From: Sphaerisporangium cinnabarinum
Lineage (GTDB): Bacteria; Actinomycetota; Actinomycetes; Actinomycetales; Cellulomonadaceae
Direction of reading: 5' to 3'
Assembly (NCBI GenBank): GCA_003052455.1
Contig: QAPD01000004.1
Coordinates: 1-64,000, forward strand
DNA: 64,000 nucleotides
Every line of letters starts with the position of its first letter. Positions within the stretch are counted from its first letter, which is position 1. A model generated the notes under the pieces. It saw nothing but the letters and a program-made list of their open reading frames with translations, was not told where the DNA came from and ran no database searches. Below are positions 57,703-64,000 of this stretch, one piece after another. The position numbers and the translations under genes were made by a program.

Positions 57703-58443
57703 TCAGTCCTCGATCCGGCGTCCGGCCGCGATCTCGGCGCGGGCGCGCAGCTCGTCCGTGAGCGCCACGTCGCCCTCGAGGTGGGCGGCGAGGAGGCGGC
57801 GCGCGAGCCCGGCCGCGCGCTCCGGGTCCGCACCGCGCCCGTTCCAGGCGCCGAACCAGTCGGCGAGCGTCACCCCGTGCTCGGGCCGGTAGCAGACCGT
57901 CACCGCGTCGCCCGCGCGCAGCTCGCCGTGCTGCACGACGCGCAGGTACGCGCCGGTGCGGTTCGCGACCGTGAACCGCTTGACCCACCGGTCCTCGCCG
58001 AGGCGGCGCGCGAACGTCGAGCACGGCGTGCGCGGCTGGGTGACCTCGAGGAGCGCGGTGCCCACGGCCCAGCGCTCGCCGACGACGGCCGCCGTGACCG
58101 GGATGCCCTCCACGCGCAGGTTCTCGCCGAACAGGCCGGGCGGGACGTCGCGACCGAGCTCGCCGGCCCACCAGTCCGCGTCGTCCTGCCCGTACGCGTA
58201 GACCGCCTGCTCCTCGCCGCCGTGGTTCGCGCGGTCGGCCTGCAGGTCCGCGTAGAGGCCGAGCCGGCGAACCTTCACCGGTCCCGTGACGGGCCGCTTG
58301 TCGATCGCCGTGACGCCGACGGGCCCCGCGTCCGGCAGGAGGGCGTGCACGCGGCACACCGCGAGGATCTCGCCCGTCGGGGCGCTGGAGGCGAGGTCCG
58401 TGACGGGCGCGGTCCCGGTCGTCACGGCTGGTGCGGTGGACAT
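57703..58443 (-). CDS. MOSC-domain protein (YiiM-like)
   Basis: This 246-aa protein has a MOSC beta-barrel domain. Typical parts are DLQADRANHGGEEQAVYAY, PGLFGENLRVEGI, the sulfur-carrying Cys region TQPRTPCSTFARRLG, and a C-terminal helical 3-alpha extension (LTDELRARAEIAAG) as in YiiM. MOSC proteins bind sulfurated molybdenum cofactor and reduce N-hydroxylated compounds. It therefore uses the same cofactor built by the genes at 21-25 kb, though it is 32 kb away. ATG 58443 has no strong ribosome site. Confidence 0.88.
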   Translation of the reverse strand: MSTAPAVTTGTAPVTDLASSAPTGEILAVCRVHALLPDAGPVGVTAIDKRPVTGPVKVRRLGLYADLQADRANHGGEEQAVYAYGQDDADWWAGELGRDVPPGLFGENLRVEGIPVTAAVVGERWAVGTALLEVTQPRTPCSTFARRLGEDRWVKRFTVANRTGAYLRVVQHGELRAGDAVTVCYRPEHGVTLADWFGAWNGRGADPERAAGLARRLLAAHLEGDVALTDELRARAEIAAGRRIED

Positions 58444-58476
58444 CCCCCGATTCTCGCAGGGTCGGCCCCGCGTGCG

Positions 58477-59928
58477 TCACCCGAGGGCCGCCGTGGCCTC
58501 CCGCCAGCGCGCGAGGTGCTCGACGACGTCCGCCCGCCCCGGGCCCGGCAGCTCCGGCTCGTCCGTGGCGACGACCGGCTCGACCGGGTCGCCCGTGCCC
58601 CGCGCGGCGAGCAGCGCCGCCCCGACCGCGGTCGCGCTGCGGAGCCCGACGCGGTGGACGGGCCGGCCGAGCGCATCGGCGAGGAGCCGGCGCACGAGCG
58701 GGTCGCGCGACCCGCCGCCCGTCACGACGACCGCGCCGGGCGCCGTCTCGAGCAGGTCGACCGCCGCCGCGACCGCGAACACCATCCCCTCGACGGCGGC
58801 GCGCACGAGCTCGGGCCGTCCCGTGTCCTCGCGCAGCCCGGTCCACGCGCCGCGCGCGCCGGGTCCGGCGACCCCGCCGCGCTCCCCGGTGAGGAACGGC
58901 AGGAACGTCACGCCGCCCGCGCCGTCGGGCACGGTCCGCGCGAGCGCGAGGCCGTCGGACCAGCCCAGCCCGAGCACGCGCAGCGCCCAGCCGAGCGCGA
59001 GACCGGCGTTCTGCACGGCCGCGAGGCGGTACCAGCGCGCGGCCGGGCCGGACCCGGTGTCCGCGAAGGTGTGCACGACCGGGTCGAGCGCGGGCTGCGG
59101 CTGGTCGAGGGCGGCCATGACCTGGGCGCCCGTGCCGAGGTTGACGTGCAGCCCGGGCGCCCCGACGGCGAGCCGCGCGGCCGGGGTGTCCCCGCCGCCC
59201 ACCACGACGGGCACCGCGGTCCCGCTCGCCGGGAACCAGCGCGCGACCCGGGCGGTGGTCCCGGCGACGGCGTCCGACGGCGCCACGCCCGGCAGGAGCC
59301 GGGCCGGCAGGTCGAGGTGCGCGACGACGTCGGCCGCCCAGGCGTCCGCGGGCACGTCCCACAGGAGCGTGCCCGCGGCGTCGGACCGGTCGGTCGTCGC
59401 GACGGGGAGGGCGGCGTCGTCGACGAGCCACGCACGCACGACGTCCTTCGGCAGCAGCACGTGCGCCGCGCGGTCGAGCGCCACGGGGTCGTGCGCGGCG
59501 AACCAGTCGAGCACGGGCCCCGTCATCCCCGGCACGAGGGGGTTCGCGAGCGGCGCGCGCACGGCGTCGGGCAGCGCGCGCCAGCGGTCGAGCCGGGCGG
59601 TCGCGCGCGCGTCCGTCCACAGGACGGCGGGCACGACGGCGTCCCCCGCCGCGTCCACGAGCACCGCGGCGTGCATCTGGCCCGCGACGCCGACCGCGCG
59701 CACCGCGACCTCCCCGAGCCCGGCCGCGCGGGCGGCGAGGTCGTCGAGGGCGGCGCCGAGCGCCGTCGTCCAGGCCGTCGGGGCCGACTCGGAGCGGCCG
59801 GGACGCGGGTGCTCGACGTCGTACGCCGCCTCGGACTCCGCCACGACCGACCCGTCACGGGCGAGGAGGACGAGCTTGAGCCCGCTCGTCCCGAGGTCGA
59901 CGCCGAGGGTGGTGGGGACCAAGGTCAC
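58477..59928 (-). CDS. xylB: FGGY carbohydrate kinase, xylulokinase-like
   Basis: This is a sugar kinase of 483 aa. The first phosphate motif is LGVDLGTSGLKLVLL, the xylulokinase-type GQMHAAVLVD follows, then VVVGGGDTPAARLAVGAPGLHVNLGTGAQ and the adenosine loop VVVTGGGSRDPLVRRLLADALG. The GQMH motif favours D-xylulose over glycerol or gluconate. It stands alone: no xylose isomerase, regulator or transporter is adjacent. GTG 59928 is the start, divergent from the methyltransferase gene. Confidence 0.85.
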   Translation of the reverse strand: MTLVPTTLGVDLGTSGLKLVLLARDGSVVAESEAAYDVEHPRPGRSESAPTAWTTALGAALDDLAARAAGLGEVAVRAVGVAGQMHAAVLVDAAGDAVVPAVLWTDARATARLDRWRALPDAVRAPLANPLVPGMTGPVLDWFAAHDPVALDRAAHVLLPKDVVRAWLVDDAALPVATTDRSDAAGTLLWDVPADAWAADVVAHLDLPARLLPGVAPSDAVAGTTARVARWFPASGTAVPVVVGGGDTPAARLAVGAPGLHVNLGTGAQVMAALDQPQPALDPVVHTFADTGSGPAARWYRLAAVQNAGLALGWALRVLGLGWSDGLALARTVPDGAGGVTFLPFLTGERGGVAGPGARGAWTGLREDTGRPELVRAAVEGMVFAVAAAVDLLETAPGAVVVTGGGSRDPLVRRLLADALGRPVHRVGLRSATAVGAALLAARGTGDPVEPVVATDEPELPGPGRADVVEHLARWREATAALG

Positions 59929-59952
59929 GGGACCGACTCTCCCACGCCCGGG

Positions 59953-59958
59953 TAGCGT
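59953..59958 (+). promoter_or_regulatory. -10 box TAGCGT of the methyltransferase gene
   Basis: TAGCGT ends 7 nt before ATG 59966, the leaderless layout. Confidence 0.5.
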
Positions 59959-59965
59959 CGGCGGC

Positions 59966-60598
59966 ATGAGCGCCACCCGTCCCTCGCGCTGGGAGCAGAA
60001 GACCGCCGCCGACCCCTCGCACTCGACCTGGTACGTCGAACGCTTCCGGGCCATGGCCGCCCGGGGCGCCGACCTCGCGGGCGAGGCCCGCCTGGTCGAC
60101 GCCATGCTGCCGCGCGGCTCCCGGGTCCTCGACGCCGGCTGCGGGCCGGGGCGCGTGGGCGCCGAGCTGTTCGCGCGCGGGCACGCCGTCGTGGGCGTCG
60201 ACGTCGATCCCGTCCTGATCGACGCCGCGCGGACCGACCACCCGGGACCCGACTGGCGCGTGGGTGACCTCGCGGAGCTCGACCTGCCCGCGGACGGCGT
60301 CACCGAGCCGTTCGACCTCATCGTGTGCGCGGGCAACGTCGTGACGTTCCTCGCGCCGGGCACCGAGGTGGAGGTGCTGCGCCGCTTCCGCGCCCACCTC
60401 GCACCCGGGGGGCGCGCCGTCGTGGGCTTCGGCACCGGTCGCGGGTACCCGCCCGAGCAGCTCCTCGCCGACGCCACGGAGGCCGGGCTGCACCTCGACC
60501 TCGCCCTGGCCACGTGGGACCTGCGCCCCTGGACCCCGGACGCCGACTTCCTCGTGGCGGTCCTCAGCGACGCGGCGCCCCGGCCGGGCGCGGTCTGA
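59966..60598 (+). CDS. SAM-dependent class I methyltransferase
   Basis: This 210-aa methyltransferase has the SAM-binding motif VLDAGCGPGRVGAELFARGH (about 52-71), acidic motif II in VVGVDVDPVLIDAAR, and motif IV region FDLIVCAGNVVTFLAP. The substrate-binding part is short, so the target is not identifiable. The start is fixed by the -10 box 7 nt upstream. A 95-aa unknown gene starts 3 bp after its stop. Confidence 0.88.
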   Translation: MSATRPSRWEQKTAADPSHSTWYVERFRAMAARGADLAGEARLVDAMLPRGSRVLDAGCGPGRVGAELFARGHAVVGVDVDPVLIDAARTDHPGPDWRVGDLAELDLPADGVTEPFDLIVCAGNVVTFLAPGTEVEVLRRFRAHLAPGGRAVVGFGTGRGYPPEQLLADATEAGLHLDLALATWDLRPWTPDADFLVAVLSDAAPRPGAV

Positions 60599-60601
60599 GC
60601 C

Positions 60602-60889
60602 GTGCCGTCCTACCGCGTGACCCTGGCCGTGGGCCTCCTGCACCCGGGCGCCGACCCCGAGGCCGTGCTGCCCGCGGCCGCCGCCGCGGCGCGCGCCCTC
60701 ACGACCGTCGAGGCGTACGACGTCGGCGTCGTCCGCGGCGAGGCGCGCGTCACCGTGCGCTTCCTCGCCGACACGGACGCGTCCGCGCACGGCGTCGCGA
60801 ACGCCGTGGAGGCGGGCGTCCGGGCCCACGCGGCGACGTCGGGCGGGCGCCTGACGCGACGCTGGGGAGCGCGCTGGCACCCCGCCTGA
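60602..60889 (+). CDS. small unknown protein downstream of the methyltransferase
   Basis: This 95-aa protein has alternating helices and strands (SYRVTLAVGLLHPG, DVGVVRGEARVTVRFLADTD, VANAVEAGVRAHA), reading like a ferredoxin-like alpha/beta fold. That is inference. GTG 60602 lies 3 bp after the methyltransferase stop, so translation is probably coupled. No Cys and no membrane segment. No family recognised. Confidence 0.65.
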   Translation: MPSYRVTLAVGLLHPGADPEAVLPAAAAAARALTTVEAYDVGVVRGEARVTVRFLADTDASAHGVANAVEAGVRAHAATSGGRLTRRWGARWHPA

Positions 60890-61013
60890 GCCACGGACGA
60901 CGCGGGCGTCGGCGCCCGCCGGGCCCGTGCCGCCCGCGGGGCGCCGTTGCCGCGCGACCGGGGCGGAGGGCCGGTTCAATGGGACGGACCTGACACCGAC
61001 GCCGGGAGGCACC

Positions 61014-62510
61014 GTGGCTACGAGGACCGGCCTGTTCCGCCGCAAGTCCGTCGAGGACTCGCTCGCGGCGGTCGACGACCCCGAGCGCTCGCTCAAGCGC
61101 GAGCTGACGGCGTGGGACCTCGCCGTCCTGGGCGTCGCCGTCGCGGTGGGCGCCGGCATCTTCTCCGTCGGCGCGACGGCCGCGGCCAACTACGCCGGCC
61201 CGAGCGTCATCGTCTCGTTCGTCATCGCGTCGATCGTCTGCGCGCTCGCCGTCATGTGCTACGCGGAGTTCGCGTCCGCGATGCCCGTCGCCGGGTCCGC
61301 GTACACGTTCTCGTACGCGACCATGGGCGAGCTCGTCGCGTGGATCATCGGGTGGGACCTCATCCTCGAGATGCTGCTCGCGTCCGCGGTCATCGCGAAG
61401 TTCTGGGGCGTGTACCTGGGCGACGCGTTCGGGCTGTTCGGCATCGACCTCCCGCTGACGATCCCTCTCGGCCCGGTCGACCTCGAGTGGGGCCCGGTCT
61501 TCATCGTCGCGGTGTTCACGGCGCTGCTCGCGCTCGGCACCAAGCTGAGCACGCGCGTCAACAGCGTGTTCACGGTCATCAAGGTCGCCATCACCCTGTT
61601 CGTCATCGTCGTCGGGTTCTTCTTCGTCGACGCCTCGAACTACACGCCGTTCGTCCCGCCCGCGCAGCCGGCGCCCGAGCAGGGCAACCTCGAGCAGCCG
61701 CTCGTCGGGTTCCTCACCGGCCTCGAGCCCACGACCTACGGCGTCATGGGCCTCCTCGCCGGGGCGGCGCTCGTGTTCTTCGCCTTCATCGGGTTCGACG
61801 TCGTCGCGACCACGGCCGAGGAGGCCAAGGACCCGCAGCGCACCCTGCCGCGCGGCATCCTCGGCGGCCTCGCGATCGTCACGGTGCTCTACATCCTCGT
61901 CACGCTCGTCGTGACGGGCATGGTGTCGTACACCGAGCTCGCCGAGTCCGACGCGCCGTCGCTCACCACCGCGTTCGTGCTCGTCGGCGCCGACTGGGCC
62001 GGGCGGGTCATCTCCGTCGGGATCCTCATCGGCCTGACGACGGTGATCATGGTGCTGCTGCTGGGCCTGACGCGCATCGTCTTCGCGATGAGCCGCGACG
62101 GGCTCCTCCCCCGCGGCATCTCCCGCACGTCGCCGCGCTACCGCACGCCGGTCCGGCTCCAGGTGGGGGTCGGGGTCGTCGTCGCGCTCATCGCCGGGCT
62201 GTCCCAGGTGGAGCTGCTCGAGGAGATGATCAACATCGGGACGCTCTCGGCGTTCGTCCTCGTGAGCTTCGGCATCCCGATCCTGCGCCGCTCCCGGCCC
62301 GACCTGCACCGCTCGTTCAAGGTGCCGTGGTCGCCCGTGCTGCCGATCGTGTCCGGCGTCGCGTGCCTGTGGCTCATGGCCAACCTCACGACGCTCACGT
62401 GGCTGCGGTTCCTCGGCTGGGTCGCGGTCGGGCTGATCATCTACGGGTTCTACGGCTACCGGCACTCCGTCGCGGGACGCGACGCCCTGAAGGGCGACGT
62501 CGCCGCCTAG
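61014..62510 (+). CDS. APC-family amino-acid permease (cationic amino-acid type)
   Basis: This is a membrane amino-acid transporter of 498 aa with about 12-13 segments. The substrate-binding helix 1 break is GVAVAVGAGIFSVGA, and other APC marks are CYAEFASAMPVAGSAYTFSYATMGELVAWIIGW (read in parts), FFAFIGFDVVATTAEEAKDPQRTLP and RIVFAMSRDGLLPRG. The cytoplasmic N-terminus (RKSVEDSLAAVDDPERSLKREL) is typical of the YhdG/CAT group. GTG 61014 follows GGGAGGC. Substrate specificity cannot be read. Confidence 0.9.
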   Translation: MATRTGLFRRKSVEDSLAAVDDPERSLKRELTAWDLAVLGVAVAVGAGIFSVGATAAANYAGPSVIVSFVIASIVCALAVMCYAEFASAMPVAGSAYTFSYATMGELVAWIIGWDLILEMLLASAVIAKFWGVYLGDAFGLFGIDLPLTIPLGPVDLEWGPVFIVAVFTALLALGTKLSTRVNSVFTVIKVAITLFVIVVGFFFVDASNYTPFVPPAQPAPEQGNLEQPLVGFLTGLEPTTYGVMGLLAGAALVFFAFIGFDVVATTAEEAKDPQRTLPRGILGGLAIVTVLYILVTLVVTGMVSYTELAESDAPSLTTAFVLVGADWAGRVISVGILIGLTTVIMVLLLGLTRIVFAMSRDGLLPRGISRTSPRYRTPVRLQVGVGVVVALIAGLSQVELLEEMINIGTLSAFVLVSFGIPILRRSRPDLHRSFKVPWSPVLPIVSGVACLWLMANLTTLTWLRFLGWVAVGLIIYGFYGYRHSVAGRDALKGDVAA

Positions 62511-62525
62511 GTGCCGACGCGTCGG

Positions 62526-62531
62526 TACCGT
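62526..62531 (+). promoter_or_regulatory. -10 box TACCGT of the APH-like gene
   Basis: TACCGT ends 8 nt before ATG 62540, consistent with a leaderless or nearly leaderless mRNA. Confidence 0.45.
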
Positions 62532-62539
62532 GGGCGGGC

Positions 62540-63430
62540 ATGAGCACCACGGAGACCGCGATCACCGCCGACCTCGTCCGCGAGGCGCTGGCGGAGCAGC
62601 ACCCGGACCTCGCCGGGCTGCCGCTCCGCGAGGTCGCGGGCGGCTGGGGCAACCAGATGTGGCGCCTCGGTGACGACCTGGCCGTGCGGGTGCAGCGCAT
62701 GGACCCGACGCCGGAGCTCCAGCTCAAGGAGCGGCGGTGGCTGCCCGTGCTCGCCCCGCGCCTGCCGCTCCCCGTCCCCGTGCCCGTGCGGCACGGCGAG
62801 CCGTCCGCGCGTCTCCCGCGGCACTGGACGGTCATGACCTGGGTGCCCGGCGAGCCGCTGGACCACGGCACGATCACCCGGGGCGAGGACACCGCCGACG
62901 CGCTGGCCCGCTTCCTGCGGGCGTTGCACGTGCCGGCGCCCGCCGACGCGCCGTCGTCCACGGACCGGGGCGCCCACCCCCGCGACGTCACGGACGGCTT
63001 CGAGGGGTTCCTGCGCGCCGTCGCCCCCGCGGACTCCGCCGCCGTCCGCGCCGTCTGGGCCGACGCCGTCGCCGCCGGCGGGTGGGAGGGCCCGCCCGTG
63101 TGGGTGCACGGGGACCTGCACCCGGCGAACGTCGTCGTCGCGGACGGGACGCTCGCGGGCGTCGTCGACTTCGGCGACCTGTTCGCGGGCGACCCGGCCT
63201 GGGACCTCGCCGCCGCCTGGGTGCTGCTGCCCGCCGGCCTCGCGGCGCGGTTCTTCGACGCCTACGCGCCGACCGACGACGCAGCGGTCCGGCGTGCCCG
63301 CGGGCTCGCGGCGCTCAAGGCCCTCTTCCTCCTGCTCATGGGGCAGAACGGCGACCGGGGCCTTCCCGGCGGCAAGGCCCGCTGGGGGCCCGTGGGGCGC
63401 GCTGCGCTCGACCGCGTCCTGGCGGGATGA
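62540..63430 (+). CDS. aminoglycoside-phosphotransferase-like kinase
   Basis: This 296-aa APH/choline-kinase-fold protein has the catalytic loop VWVHGDLHPANVVV (near 190-203) and the metal-binding motif VVDFGDLFAGDPAWDLA. The nucleotide-binding lobe contains GGWGNQMWRLGDDLAVRVQR. Such proteins phosphorylate small hydroxyl compounds; true antibiotic resistance cannot be inferred from the fold. ATG 62540 is set by the upstream -10 box. The gene ends 78 bp before the acyl-CoA synthetase gene. Confidence 0.88.
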   Translation: MSTTETAITADLVREALAEQHPDLAGLPLREVAGGWGNQMWRLGDDLAVRVQRMDPTPELQLKERRWLPVLAPRLPLPVPVPVRHGEPSARLPRHWTVMTWVPGEPLDHGTITRGEDTADALARFLRALHVPAPADAPSSTDRGAHPRDVTDGFEGFLRAVAPADSAAVRAVWADAVAAGGWEGPPVWVHGDLHPANVVVADGTLAGVVDFGDLFAGDPAWDLAAAWVLLPAGLAARFFDAYAPTDDAAVRRARGLAALKALFLLLMGQNGDRGLPGGKARWGPVGRAALDRVLAG

Positions 63431-63477
63431 CGTCTCGCCCCGCGGCCCCTCCCCGGCTCGGCACCGCTGCCGCACAC

Positions 63478-63502
63478 AACCTACGCAACCGTAGGTTACG
63501 GT
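63478..63502 (+). promoter_or_regulatory. palindromic operator overlapping the acyl-CoA synthetase promoter
   Basis: AACCTACG (63478-63485), CAAC, CGTAGGTT (63490-63497) is a perfect 8-bp-arm palindrome. Its right arm runs into the -10 box TACGGT (63497-63502), which ends 6 nt before GTG 63509. That placement fits a repressor, for example a TetR-type fatty-acid regulator, but no regulator gene is in the window. Confidence 0.6.
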
Positions 63503-63508
63503 GGCGTA

Positions 63509-64000
63509 GTGAACACTCTGGCGACGAGGCCGTGGACCGACCGCTACGCACCCGGCGTCCCGACGGACGTCGTGGTGCCGGACGAGCCGGTCACGGCCGC
63601 TCTCTACCGCGCGGCCGAGCGCTGGCCGGACCGCGTCGCGGTCGACTTCTTCGGCGCGACCACCACGTACGCACAGCTCGTGGCGCAGGTCGAGCGCGCC
63701 GCGAGCGCCCTGCACGACCTCGGCGTCCGGCGCGGCGACCGTGTCGCGCTCGTGCTGCCCAACGCGACCTCGCACGTCGTCGCGTTCTACGCGGTCGAGC
63801 GGCTGGGCGCCGTCGTGGTCGAGCACAACCCGACCTACACGGCCGACGAGCTCGCCCACCAGCTCGCCGACTCCGGCGCGAGCGTCGCGGTCGTGTGGAC
63901 CAAGACGGTCCCGGCCGTGCTCGAGGCCCGCACCCACGTGCCCGGGCTGCGGCGCGTCGTCGGGCTCGACATCGCGCGCGACCTGCCGCGCGGCAGCCGC
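63509..64000 (+). CDS. AMP-dependent acyl-CoA synthetase (5' part only)
   Basis: The frame starts at GTG 63509 and is open to the window edge, giving 164 residues. It reads as the N-terminal part of an AMP-binding ligase: ATRPWTDRYAPGVPTDVVVP, ALYRAAERWPDRVAVDFFG, LVAQVERAASALHDLGVRRG, RVALVLPNATSHVVAFYAVERLGAVVVEHNPTYTADELAHQL (read in parts). The HNPTYT block favours long-chain fatty-acyl-CoA ligases. The P-loop and adenylation motifs lie beyond 64000. A palindrome overlaps its promoter. Confidence 0.85.
   Translation, partial: MNTLATRPWTDRYAPGVPTDVVVPDEPVTAALYRAAERWPDRVAVDFFGATTTYAQLVAQVERAASALHDLGVRRGDRVALVLPNATSHVVAFYAVERLGAVVVEHNPTYTADELAHQLADSGASVAVVWTKTVPAVLEARTHVPGLRRVVGLDIARDLPRGSR

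Noticed and set aside
62540-63430. An aminoglycoside-resistance gene
   Set aside because: The fold is shared by many kinases of small molecules, and no resistance-specific motif or mobile context is seen.

Overview
The window is very GC-rich with dense, often overlapping genes, frequent GTG starts, many promoters placed directly against start codons, ANTAR-domain regulators, DUF4235, DUF6221 and DUF6328 proteins, a chaplin-like surface protein with an LAXTG-type sorting signal, and narGHJI. Together these point to an actinobacterium. A Micrococcales genus of the Cellulosimicrobium, Cellulomonas or Isoptericola type is my inference, not something the sequence proves. There is no rRNA or tRNA gene that I can support, no CRISPR array, and no transposase, integrase or phage gene.

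Layout. 338-2655: a NarL-type two-component pair and a DUF4235 membrane protein. 2760-6930: a thiamine ABC importer operon (thiB, thiP, thiQ) read leftward behind a TPP riboswitch. 7160-10947: a MacB-like ABC ATPase with its FtsX-type permease, and a second DUF4235 protein. 11007-15106: a polytopic membrane protein facing three overlapping genes for single-pass exported proteins, then a DUF1361 protein. 15225-16472: a NarK-type nitrate transporter. 17002-21104: a DUF6328 protein, a stress-type SDR and three separate ANTAR regulators. 21210-25656: molybdenum-cofactor genes (moeA, moaC, a mobA-DUF6457 fusion, moaD, mogA) with an AIM24 protein among them. 25790-33236: a 31-codon leader ORF coupled to narG, then narH, narJ and narI. 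33389-39966: a mixed accessory stretch with a DoxX protein, GNAT, DUF1254/DUF1214 protein, STAS protein, LapA-like protein, fatty-acid desaturase and several small unknowns. 40086-43547: molybdate regulation and import (HTH-TOBE regulator, modA, fused modBC). 43592-46466: gluconate regulator, kinase and permease with paired operators. 46539-49490: two repetitive exported surface proteins. 49597-64000: mostly housekeeping genes (VIT1-type transporter, FKBP, DedA, RNase HI, DNA glycosylase, DsbA-like protein, DinB-like protein, phosphatase, PH-domain protein, MOSC protein, xylulokinase, methyltransferase, amino-acid permease, APH-type kinase), ending in a truncated acyl-CoA synthetase.

How it fits together. 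The central block from 15 to 44 kb is a nitrate-respiration and molybdenum supercluster. Nitrate enters through NarK. Molybdate enters through ModA-ModBC under a TOBE regulator. Cofactor is assembled by MoaC, MoaD, MogA, MoeA and MobA, and the user is NarGHI matured by NarJ. The moaA and moaE genes are not here and must lie elsewhere. Thiamine and gluconate uptake are independent units with their own visible controls.

The most unusual signal is a dispersed 21-bp repeat family built on the core GACCACGGCTCTACCTC. It occurs between thiB and thiP, downstream of narK, downstream of the DoxX gene, and as an in-frame heptapeptide array inside narG. Because 21 is a multiple of three, the repeat can sit in coding sequence without shifting the frame. 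Other points of interest are the narG leader ORF, the cluster of three ANTAR proteins, and the six-repeat chaplin-like protein.
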